This document shows positions 46,701 through 53,000 of a stretch of 64,000 bases of DNA, one piece after another. The stretch is from NCBI GenBank assembly GCA_039566865.1, contig CM076954.1, forward strand, positions 11,494,001-11,558,000. The letters run 5' to 3'. The notes beneath the pieces are model-generated. The model saw only the letters and a list, made by a program, of their open reading frames with translations, had not been told where the DNA came from and ran no database searches. Position 1 is the stretch's first letter. Each line of letters starts with the position of its first letter. A program made the translations under genes and the position numbers. This stretch comes from Aurelia coerulea. Taxonomy: Eukaryota > Cnidaria > Scyphozoa > Semaeostomeae > Ulmaridae.

Positions 46701-48342
46701 TTTCATAAGGCTACAGGTTAGCAAAGGTCTCAAATCTTTAATTCAGCGTAAAAAGGTGGGTGTAAAATTCTATGACCTATTTCTTCTAACTGAATGGCTT
46801 AAAAGAAACTTTAGTTCCCTATCTATAATTCTACCAATGGACTTTTCGGAAACTTTGAATTTTTTTAAATTACGGCGTATTTCATATTCCATCTCATTTG
46901 AGGATGTGACGTCATCAAATTTCTAAATCATCAACCAAAAAAGTGACAGACTTTTGCTTGATACGATATTGTAGACATTCGTAAACTAAGCCTTTCTTTG
47001 AAGTTATTTCATTTTACATTAAACAGTTTAGAAATTACGATGGTTTGAAGTTTTTTTTAAATGTTTCTTGAATTCTCGAAAAAGAAGAAAAACACTCAAA
47101 TTCTGAAAGTGTTGAAGATTTCAGAAAAGTTCAACGGCAGAATCATAGCAAAATAGCAAAAGTTTCTTTGAAGCCATTCAGTTCAAAGAAATAGATCATT
47201 GAATTTTACACCAACGTTTTTAAAGATTTGGAACCTATGCTCTACAGGCTGGGGGCTACAAGTTGTTTTTCTGTCACTGTACTACAGAGCTACAGGTTGG
47301 GGGCATTTGTTATTTTGCTATTGCTAGCATAACCGTTAACAGAAATACCAATACCGGAACCTAGCCTTTAAATCTCAGTTGGACCTTCATCGATAGATTA
47401 AGAAAAGAATATTTAAAGACAGCCTTGAATAACGGACTCATCGTAATAAGCCCACAAATGCAACCTTAGACACTGTAATGTGTGGAAAGAAAACCGTTTA
47501 CTCTTGTAAAAGAATAACAACCAAATTTATCTGTAACCAGGGAGAAAAATGTTAAATCCTGCAAGAGAATCAACGAATTAATCTGAAACCTTGAAAGGAG
47601 AGAACATAAGTTAATAGCTGCAATACAGAGCAACGTTGAACAACCAAAAACGCCCTTCTTCGCACACTTGTCAGTTAGGTTCATGCGAAGAAGAAGGCTT
47701 TGGACTTCGGCAGCTTTCCTTTTGAGTTTAGCCAATCATTGGCTTGTGTCATTTGCTTGGGTGTTATTGTCACGTGGCTTTGTATTTTCTTTTGTTCTTC
47801 TGGGCCCGGTTGTTCAAAATTGGTATTAGGCTAACACTGGATTAGGACTATGCCAACGACTACAAAATCATGGGGCCAATCATGCTTTTAATCCAAGATT
47901 AGTGCTAATCGTGGTTTGAACAACCCGGCCCTGGTGTCAAATTGGCCTGTTTGTATCCAACTGACGAATGTGTGACGAAATTCGTTTTTTGTTATTCAAT
48001 GTTGCTCTTTATTGCAGCTATTAACTTTTTTCTCATTTCATGGTTTTAGATTAATTCGTTGATGCTCTTTGCAGGATTAATAATTTCCTTCCTAGTTACA
48101 CGTTAATTTGGTTGTTATTCTTTTACAAGAGTTAACGGTTTTCTTTCCACAAATTAAAGGGTGTAATATTTCATTTGTGGGTTTCTTACGATGAATCTGT
48201 TATTTTGGCTATATTGAAATTCTTTACCATTTGTTTAAATATTTTCAACAAGAATATTTGCCGTAGTTACTGATTTCTTGCTTTTTTTTTACAGTATCAA
48301 TACGATTTCAATATGGAAAATGAAGCTGTTCGAAAATCATGA
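18661..48342 (+). CDS. MVB12: ESCRT-I subunit MVB12 (MABP and UMA domains), complete, eight coding exons
   Basis: ESCRT-I sorts ubiquitinated cargo into multivesicular bodies; MVB12 joins TSG101, VPS28 and VPS37. Eight exons join in phase to 257 residues (774 nt with stop), close to human MVB12A. Residues 1-150 form the MABP membrane-binding domain: SDPITNVFLL, GHEADLYES, RILCYDKD, DVLVIKDDEEVPNGYSGIF, TDDTKEKGLRKHILCVKK, VTELVLINQ. A Pro/Ser linker follows. The UMA domain has GIEGVPFAMNPKF and ends YQYDFNMENEA, the motifs that contact ESCRT-I. Every junction is GT-AG and keeps the family motifs in frame. Introns reach 9.3 kb and are packed with mobile elements, including an opposite-strand transposon gene. 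MVB12A and MVB12B cannot be told apart, and one ancestral gene is likely. Confidence 0.9.
20671..20741. repeat. Degenerate tandem repeat, ~18-bp unit AGAGTTTTGCCTTGAGA
   Basis: Four imperfect units of AGAGTTTT(G/C)CTTGAG in a row. Confidence 0.6.
21545..21860 (-). pseudogene. Non-LTR retrotransposon ORF2 C-terminal zinc-knuckle fragment
   Basis: Minus-strand frame: DPVCRCGTADEDSDHFLLHC, then FEEARRDLLGSLSDIPGL. The C-x-CG-x4-ED-x2-HFLLHC pattern is the zinc motif found after the reverse transcriptase in many Jockey/I/CR1-like elements. Only this 3' segment is present. Confidence 0.65.
22217..23948 (-). pseudogene. CR1/L2-like non-LTR retrotransposon, 5'-truncated and frameshifted
   Basis: Reverse transcriptase in two frames (23287-23934 and 22385-23326). 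Present: NYRPISVLPFLSRVFEKLV, YLKKAFDTVDH, PQGSCLGPLLFLIYINDLP, MYADDTS and the end FRGAKTWNELPLDVK...LKSNLPLSG. A one-base frameshift near 23400 breaks the ORF. The first catalytic Asp (normally F-I-D-L) is Tyr (codon at 23494-23496). Upstream endonuclease is missing. The 3' tail is an AAAATG-type simple repeat (22217-22247). Inactive. Confidence 0.85.
23953..25105 (-). pseudogene. Second CR1/L2-like retrotransposon, 5'-truncated
   Basis: Minus-strand ORF 24146-25063 begins inside the reverse-transcriptase palm: GVPQGSCLGPLLFIIYLND, MYADDTHVTL, KSLGVIVDEGLNWDEQ, then the C-terminal FHYSALKAWNNIPINIRELP...LKSYYMS. A stop codon separates it from the remaining upstream residues (FCSVNGQQSGARL). 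Its 3' AAAATG-repeat tail (23953-23980) abuts the truncated 5' end of the previous copy. The fragment at 36753-37310 is the same family. Confidence 0.85.
25100..25541 (-). pseudogene. Third reverse-transcriptase fragment (different CR1 lineage)
   Basis: Minus-strand frame: IHPPLSFGNDDAARKSEHKH, LGMVLDSELDFQSHIREAI, RPHLDYGDIIYHKYDPQ. This is the RT thumb region of another family; it joins the second element abruptly at about 25105. It carries a stop between ILDHI and YKLYVRPHLDYGD. Confidence 0.75.
25590..25776 (+). CDS. MVB12: MVB12 coding exon 2 (MABP core)
   Basis: Acceptor TTTTTGCAG, donor GTATGT. Encodes LTCTQRGHEADLYESSW, RSKGKRILCYDKD, IITDVLVIKDDEEVPNGY and SGIFLTDDT; ends phase 1. 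The 'VPxGYxxI..T.DT' motif is diagnostic for MABP. Confidence 0.9.
26238..26246. repeat. Target-site duplication, left copy (GGTCCATGG)
   Basis: Direct repeat of 32748-32756. Removing one copy and the transposon restores the surrounding foldback arm. Confidence 0.85.
26247..26698. repeat. Terminal inverted repeat, left
   Basis: About 450 bp, ending near AAACCCGAGGAG. Contains TGACGTCA at 26295. The open frame inside it (26351-26671) is a by-product of the repeat, not a gene. Confidence 0.85.
27096..27480 (-). CDS. Transposase exon 3, RING-like finger and acidic tail
   Basis: Acceptor CTAAACACAG. Encodes KCDIPGCSKDSPVWRVFLGC, GHSYHVECILP, STCEICQEAL, a coiled stretch LQQRLEELTEKA, then an acidic tail and IWSWRRPTIQMH. 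Phase 2-to-1 joining with exon 2 is exact. Confidence 0.75.
27096..31653 (-). CDS. Putative transposase with C-terminal RING-like finger, three exons, 921 aa
   Basis: Exons 31653-31405, 30859-28728 and 27480-27096 join in phase (donors GTATGC, GTGAGT; acceptors TTTCCTTTAG, AAACACAG). Residues 1-66: Cys-rich start (C8, C17, C31, C56-x2-C59). Residues 84-793: large alpha/beta core with LFIDDYHNIHTHHR near residue 320 and FDEYPVENFHSLLRARTK near 680, the best candidates for acidic catalytic residues. Residues 796-836: CDIPGC, then CGHSYHVEC and CEIC, a RING-H2-like spacing with a wider first pair. An acidic stretch (SSDEEDDEADDG) follows. As the only gene in an element with terminal repeats it is inferred to be the transposase. 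I recall similar unnamed proteins from marine invertebrates but cannot name the superfamily. Confidence 0.75.
27582..27921. mobile_element. Poly-G-headed element with ATTATGCGACAGGGT repeats, in transposase intron 2
   Basis: CC plus a G15 tract (27591-27607) at one end and CCCCCCTCCCCCCAGG at the other, with GTATTCCCATACTTGAC mirrored by GTCAAGTAC. Direct repeats GGCAAATAA flank it (27582-27590 and 27913-27921). Inside are five or six diverged units containing AAAATTATGCGACAGGGT. It is spliced out with the intron. Confidence 0.7.
28131..28304. mobile_element. Small hAT-like non-autonomous element in transposase intron 2
   Basis: CAGTGGCGGAGCCA at the left and TGGCTTCTCCACTG at the right, with inverted AAAATG/ GGGGGTAAA sub-ends. 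CAGTGGCGGA-type ends are common in hAT elements. No clear 8-bp duplication. Confidence 0.55.
28728..30859 (-). CDS. Transposase exon 2, core
   Basis: 2,132 nt, fully open. It enters through acceptor CCTTTAG; the first codons (PSSP) precede an internal Met at 30847. It would stop two codons after the donor if unspliced, so splicing at GAG/GTGAGT is needed to reach the RING exon. A Lys-rich patch (KNKKTKKGKNGKNTKK) near its end may be a nuclear signal. Confidence 0.75.
31405..31653 (-). CDS. Transposase exon 1, Cys-rich N-terminus
   Basis: 83 codons from ATG: MGKPKKSCSNPLHNEWC at the start and SVCLECLDVIEKQ near residue 60, then a Ser/Glu-rich linker. Ends phase 0 before GTATGC. Possibly a small zinc-binding DNA-contact domain. 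Confidence 0.7.
32296..32747. repeat. Terminal inverted repeat, right
   Basis: Reverse complement of the left repeat, upstream of the minus-strand gene, so it probably holds that gene's promoter. TGACGTCA at 32692. Confidence 0.85.
32748..32756. repeat. Target-site duplication, right copy (GGTCCATGG)
   Basis: Direct repeat of 26238-26246. Confidence 0.85.
33574..35051. other. Rest of MVB12 intron 2; inverted repeat at 34315-34510
   Basis: No gene. AGATACC/GTATCT and GCATATTCATTGC/GGTAATGAATATGC form a foldback around 34340-34490. A lone element end GGGCTCACCCGGTGTA sits at 34722-34736 with no partner found. Confidence 0.5.
35052..35187 (+). CDS. MVB12: MVB12 coding exon 3 (end of MABP domain)
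   Basis: Acceptor TTCTTTTACAG, donor GTAAGT. Encodes KEKGLRKHILCVKKEQRQ, AAGKGVTELVLINQNKGE and DPTFYTI. 'LRKxxLCVK' is the conserved MABP strand. Phase 1 in, 2 out. Confidence 0.88.
35974..36362. mobile_element. TA-flanked foldback element, CAGTAAGAACCCG family, copy 2 (decayed)
   Basis: CAATAAAAACCCGTATAAGA at the left and GTGGAGTTTCACTG then TA at the right. Internal GGTTCTTA/TAAGAACC motifs as in copies 1 and 3. Confidence 0.6.
36753..37310 (+). pseudogene. 5'-truncated CR1/L2-like retrotransposon 3' end
   Basis: LAALQRLQDRAYSIIANAKI, VMTYKIMNRLCPESL and GFHYAALKSWNDTPGEIREL up to TAG at 37137, then a 3' UTR and an A-rich tail near 37290-37303. Same family as 23953-25105. The clean truncation and tail fit target-primed insertion into the foldback element. 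Confidence 0.8.
37373..37727. mobile_element. TA-flanked 351-bp foldback element, CACTCTTTTTTTTTATAAGA ends
   Basis: TA duplications at 37373-37374 and 37726-37727. Ends are CACTC(T)n ATAAGAATA and its complement; ATAAGAATATT is repeated inside. The flanks rejoin to TTTAGAGCTA...CGCGAG, as in the uninterrupted relative at 14528. Confidence 0.8.
38745..38882 (+). CDS. MVB12: MVB12 coding exon 4 (linker)
   Basis: Acceptor CCTATGCAG, donor GTAAGT. Encodes HEINEMNLTFRVELLGQTPP, NVLPRPNSTIRVNEVPLHM and PRTGST. Phase 2 in and out. E-x-N resembles the segment that follows MABP in MVB12 proteins. Confidence 0.8.
38897..39098. repeat. Tandem duplication, 101-bp unit, next to exon 4
   Basis: Two nearly identical copies (TTGTATCATGCGTAATGTGG starts at 38897 and 38998) begin 14 bp into MVB12 intron 4. 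They differ at about three positions, so the duplication is recent. Confidence 0.9.
39099..39938. other. Rest of MVB12 intron 4
   Basis: No gene or repeat I can name. The open stretch before exon 5 (39673-40014) is intronic apart from the last 65 coding bases. Confidence 0.5.
39939..40003 (+). CDS. MVB12: MVB12 coding exon 5 (Pro/Gln linker)
   Basis: Acceptor AATTCTAG, donor GTAAGT. Encodes SMGQTAQPEQPKTAAPISP plus VT, with split codons at both ends (phase 2 in, 1 out). Low complexity; kept because both phases fit. Confidence 0.7.
40004..42412. other. MVB12 intron 5, with G-rich repeat remains at 40160-40640
   Basis: CCCGGGGGAGGGGGACTCCC near 40168 and GGATGGGGGGGGGCATTTGT near 40605 look like poly-G-headed repeat debris. 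A lone end GACTCACCCAGTA lies near 41140. Otherwise nothing recognised. Confidence 0.45.
42413..42474 (+). CDS. MVB12: MVB12 coding exon 6 (start of UMA domain)
   Basis: Acceptor TTTCCTCAG, donor GTAAGT. Encodes GIEGVPFAMNPKFDMSVVM plus ND. 'GVPFxxNPKF' is the UMA signature. Confidence 0.88.
43084..43631. mobile_element. TA-flanked foldback element (CCGGGTGTCCC ends), copy B
   Basis: TA, CCGGGTGTCCCAAAAAAAAG at the left; TTGGGACACCCGG, TA at the right. AGTACTC..TTTAAAAAATCAC pairs with GTGATTTTTCGAACGGGAGTAC. The interior is homologous to 3793-4341. Confidence 0.88.
43721..43772. repeat. (GATT)n microsatellite
   Basis: 13 uninterrupted GATT units. Confidence 0.95.
44650..44700 (+). CDS. MVB12: MVB12 coding exon 7 (UMA domain)
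   Basis: Acceptor ATTTTTCAG, donor GTTTGT. Encodes PFLSSIPFITVEDINRK in phase 0. It links the GVPF motif to the YxYDF motif of the UMA domain. Confidence 0.82.
44872..45493. mobile_element. Non-autonomous relative of the 6.5-kb transposon
   Basis: A 604-bp palindrome (44881-45484) between 9-bp direct repeats GGTTAGGAC (44872-44880 and 45485-45493). It starts AATAAGGGCAGATTTTGTAA; the 6.5-kb element starts AACAAGGGCAAATTTTGTAA, 18 of 20 identical, and both continue with ACAAT. Arms of about 290 bp each pair with scattered mismatches. No coding sequence. Same end sequence and same duplication length point to the same transposase. Confidence 0.8.
46185..46216. repeat. (AAATATAAT)n short tandem repeat
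   Basis: Three to four 9-bp units. Confidence 0.85.
46735..47226. mobile_element. Foldback repeat with CRE-like site, copy 2
   Basis: CAAATCTTTAATTC...TAAAAAGGTGGGTGTAAAAT at the left pairs with AATTTTACACCAACGTTTTTA plus AAAGATTTGG at the right. Homologous to 10560-10930. TGACGTCA at 46907. A further diverged right end lies at 46255-46340. Confidence 0.7.
47421..48210. mobile_element. Foldback element with ~260-bp arms
   Basis: AGCCTTGAATAACGGACTCA at the left against TGAATCTGTTATTTTGGCT at the right. AAAAGAATAACAACCAAATT, AATAGCTGCAATA and GAGCAACGTTGAA are mirrored as AATTTGGTTGTTATTCTTTT, TATTGCAGCTATT and TTCAATGTTGCTC. The centre is occupied by another small element (47812-47931). One arm of a relative is at 4603-4828. 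It ends 84 bp before MVB12 exon 8. Confidence 0.75.
47812..47931. mobile_element. Small GGGCCCGGTTGTTCAAA foldback element
   Basis: GGGCCCGGTTGTTCAAAATT at one end, GTTTGAACAACCCGGCCC at the other, with further inner pairing (TTAGGCTAACACTGGATTA / TAATCCAAGATTAGTGCTAA). It sits in the spacer of the previous element. Confidence 0.75.
48295..48342 (+). CDS. MVB12: MVB12 terminal coding exon 8 (end of UMA domain)
   Basis: Acceptor TTTTTTTACAG. Encodes YQYDFNMENEAVRKS then TGA. The Y-x-YDF-x3-E motif is the conserved end of UMA domains and confirms the gene's 3' end. Confidence 0.9.
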   Translation, partial: YQYDFNMENEAVRKS

Positions 48343-50053
48343 TATATTTAATCATTCAAATTGTGACTTGGATTCTGTCTTTAGTTTGATGATATTTCAA
48401 ATGATTGATACGATTGACATATTCATTATTTTTATGTAATTATTGTGGACTCCCCGAGTGAGTTTGAAAATGTTTGAATAATCGCACTGCATAACCATCC
48501 AACCGAATTGAAAGATTCTAACTCCATAGCCTGCTGGAGACTCCAACTTGGTTTCAACAATTCAATTGTAATTTGCGATGCACTACTTTTTCTCTCAAGT
48601 AGACAATTTCCGTAAAAAACCGGGCTCAATAGGCCTTGGCTAGAAATGTAAACAGACTGGTACGAATTAATCCAAACCACATTTTGCTGGTATAAAATGA
48701 TGACAGCGTGATACTTTGCCGTATTGGCCTTTCGTGTACCTTATGCCGGCAAACGTTTCATTTTGATACGGCACGAAATGAATGCAGCATGCCAACCGGC
48801 TTCGTCGCTCAACCGTCATGGTGTAAACACAATGTCGGATTGTTATCGAGATGATAATTTGGCAAATGAGAGCATGCGCCTTGCCAAATCCTCGCTCTGC
48901 ACATGGTAAAAACTAATCGTTTTCATTTCGTACCGGCATAGTGTAAACGGTGCTATCGTTTATTCTTGGGATGTTTTGAGTATATGGAGGAGGTTGATTT
49001 TAAAATCCTTGTTTTGAAGGGAAACGAAGCATCGAAAATTAAACGAAAAGTCCCAAAAATTTATTGTAACCTCAATGAAATTCTAGATGGAAAAGTTTAC
49101 AAATTGATTTGTTTATTAATTCATATTTTTACACACTATCCCATCATTACGAAAAAAAGTACAAAATTGAAATTAAGAATCAGAGGCATTTAAAAAATTG
49201 GTCTTCCTAGAAGTAGTGCTTTATTTTGGGTTTACTTAATCCTTCAAATGCGTTTTTAATGTTCTTTTTTGCTGATAGAGCGGGCATTTTGCAGTGTGAT
49301 TTTTCAATTGTGGCTACATTTTTGACTCACTCACCCCGTAGTATTCACCATCAATTTACTTCAATTTTCTCTGTGATGTGATTTCAATTTTTGATACTAA
49401 ATTTGTTGGTTTTGTAAAAATTTATTCTTTCCCAGAGAATTAAGCACTGAACTGTAACTATTCCTTCTAAAGAATGACATACATCTAATTCTGACTGACA
49501 ATGCAATTTTGTTGACTCGTGTTCTCAGTATGTTTGAAACCATCCAAGGTTGCCAGTCTGGATTTTATGGAACCGTTTGGTACACAAAGCTATCGCAATA
49601 AACCGGATTTTTTTTAAATAAACCCACCCCCTTAGAATGGTAATAGCAATAGTATTGATAGCTACCTTATTTATAATTACAAATACAGGTTTAGCTATAT
49701 TTTAAAATTCACTTGAATGAAATCAGCCGCTCCGTTCTGCAATTGAGGGATTTTCTCGAGAAATACCCTTCAAGAAACCTTCAAAAACTACCTAAAATCG
49801 TGATTAAAGTTACCGTTTTAGTGTAAGTTATCCCTCTGGGGAGAAGACGATGTCATACCTAGGAGCATAGCAAAATTGTTCCTCGAGATTTCACTCCAAT
49901 TGCTGTGAGGCAGGAAAACACGACGAAATCTGATCATCATTTTCAGATTCTGAAGATTTTGAAGGTGCCTTTTCCAGACGACCCCAAATAATTTCACGAG
50001 AGTAATCAGTTTAAACCAGGTAAACCTTCAAATCTAATTGAACATGTCTCATA
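48343..50053. other. Downstream of MVB12; no gene seen
   Basis: AT-rich. 48680-48930 (GCCGGCAAACGTTTCATTTTG ... ACCGGCATAGTGTAAACGG) looks like the ends of a short repeat whose motif GCCGGCAT(C)GTGTGAACG also occurs near 40420. A lone TTGACTCACTCACCCCGTA end lies near 49327. Confidence 0.45.
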
Positions 50054-50059
50054 TACCGG

Positions 50060-53000
50060 GTGTCCCAGAAAAAAGTACACAGATTGGCCGATTCTAATGA
50101 GGTGGAGTTAGCTTTAATCGATGACTAATCAATTTCAAAATGTTCCTCGATAGTTAACTTGAACATATATAGAAAAGTATTCAGATTTGGCTGATTCTAG
50201 TGAAGTGGAGTTAGCTTTAATCAATGACTAATCAATTTGAAATGTTCCTCGATAGTGAACTTGAACATATATAGAAAAGTATTCAGATTTGGCTGATTCT
50301 AGTGAGGTGGAGTTAGCTTTAATCAGTGACTAACCAATTTGAAAATGTTCCTCGATAGTTAACTTGAACATAGATCAAAAGTATACAGATTTGGCTGATT
50401 CTAGTGAGGTGGAGTTAGCTTTAATCACTTTAATCAATGACTAACCAATTTGAAAATGTTCCTCGATAGTTAACTTGAATATACAGTAAGAACCCGCAAA
50501 ATAGAAACCACTTTATAAGAAACCTCAGGCTGATTTTTTTGTTAAATGGTGCCCTCATATAAGAAACTTCTCAGCCTGATTTTAGAAAGGTTTCTTATAG
50601 AAGGACCCCAAATAAATTCATATTTGAAAATCTTCGTGAAACTCAGGTGCCCAATATTTTTAGATATTCCATGCAATTGCATCTCTATCTATAATGATAA
50701 ATTTGGCATGTATGCTATCGTTGAGTTAATTTAGAGAAAATGCTAGGTAACGAGAACATACTGCACTGTCCGCTAATGTTTGCTCTAGGTTTTCATGAAA
50801 GATTAAACTGAAATCAGTGCAGGTTTCTTAGCCATGTGATAAGAAACCGTTCAGCCTGTTTCAAGGTTAATGACCTTTTAATAAGAAACTAAACAGGCTG
50901 TTTTGAAATAACTGGTTTCCATTTTGCGGGTTCTAACTGTATATAAAAAAGTATACAGATTTGGCTGATTCTAGTGAGGTGGAGTTATCTTTAATCAATG
51001 ACTAATCAATTTGAAAATGTTCCTCGATAGTTAACTTGAACATAGATAAAAAAGTATGCAGATTTGGCTGATTCTAGTGAGGTGGAGTTAGCTTTAATCA
51101 CTTTAATCAATGACTAATCAATTTGAAATGTTCCTCGATAGTTAACTTGAATATATATAAAAAAGTATACAGATTTGGCTGATTCTAGTGAGGTGGAGTT
51201 ATCTTTAATCAATGACTAATCAATTTGAAAATGTTCCTCGATAGTTAACTTGAACATAGATAAAAAAGTATGCAGATTTGGCTGATTCTAGTGAGGTGGA
51301 GTTAGCTTTAATCACTTTAATCAATGACTAATCAATTTGAAATGTTCCTCGATAGTTAACTTGAATATATATAAAAAAGTATACAGATTTGGCTGATTCT
51401 AGTGAGGTGGAGTTATCTTTAATCAATGACTAATCACTTTGAAAATGTTCCTCGATAGTTAACTTGAACATAGATAAAAAAGTATGCAGATTTGGCTGAT
51501 TCTAGTGAGGTGGAGTTAGCTTTAATCACTTTAATCAATGACTAATCAATTTGAAATGTTCCTCGATAGTTAACTTGAATATATATAAAAAAGTATACAG
51601 ATTTGGCTGATTCTAGTGAGGTGGAGTTATCTTTAATCAATGACTAATCACTTTGAAAATGTTCCTCGATAGTTAACTTGAACATAGATAAAAATGTATG
51701 CAGATTTGGCTGATTCTAGTGAGGTGGAGTTAGCTTTAATCACTTTAATCAATGACTAACCAATTTGACAATGTTCCTCGATAGTTAACTTGAACATAGA
51801 TAAAAAGTATACAGATTTGGCTGATTCTAGTAAGGTGGAGTTAGCTTTAATCACTTTAATCAATGACTAACCAATTTGAAAATGTTCCTCGATAGTTAAC
51901 TTGAACATAGATAAAAAAGTATGCAGATTTGGCTGATTCTAGTGAAGTGGAGTTAGCTTTAATCAATGACTAATCAATTTGAAATGTTCCTCGATAGTGA
52001 ACTTGAACATATATAGAAAAGTATTCAGATTTGGCTGATTCTATCGAGGTGGAGTTAGCTTTAATCAATGACTAACCAATTTGAAAATGTTCCTCGATAG
52101 TTAACTTGGACATAGATAAAAAAGTATGCAGATTTGGCTGATTCTAGTGAGGTGGAGTTACCTTTAATCACTTTAATCAATGACTAACCAATTTGAAAAT
52201 GTTCCTCGATAGTTAACTTGAACATAGATAAAAAGTATACAGATTTGGCTGATTCTAGTGAGGTGGAGTTAGCTTTAATCACTTTAATCAATGACTAACC
52301 AATTTGAAAATGTTCCTCGATAGTTAACTTGAACATATATAGAAAAGTATTCAGATTTGGCTGATTCTAGTGAGGTGGAGTTAGCTTTAATCAATGACTA
52401 ACCAATTTGAAAATGTTCCTCGATAGTTAACTTGAATATATATAAAAAAGTATTCAGATTTGGCTGATTCTAGTGAGGTGGAGTTAGCTTTAATCAATGA
52501 CTAATCAATTTGAAAATGTTCCTCGATAGTTAACTTGAACATATATAGAAAAGTATTCAGATTTGGCTGATTCTAGTGAGGTGGAGGTAGCTTTAATCAA
52601 TGACTAATCAATTTGAAAATGTTCCTCGATAGTTAACTTGAACATATATAAAAAAGTATGCAGATTTGGCTGATTCTAGTGAGGTGGAGTTAGCTTTAAT
52701 CAATGACTAATCAATTTGAAAATGTTCCTCGATAGTGAACTTGAACATATATAAAAAGTATACAGATTTGGCTGATTCTAGTTAAGTGGAGTTAGCTTTA
52801 ATCAGTGACTAATCAATTTCAAAATGTTCCTCGATAGTTAACTTGAACATATATAAAATTTATACAGATTTGGCTGATTTTAGTGAAGTGGAGTTAGCTT
52901 TAATCAATGACTAATCAATTTGAAATGTTCCTCGATAGTGAACTTGAACATATATAAAAAGTATACAGATTTGGCTGATTCTAGTTAAGTGGAGTTAGCT

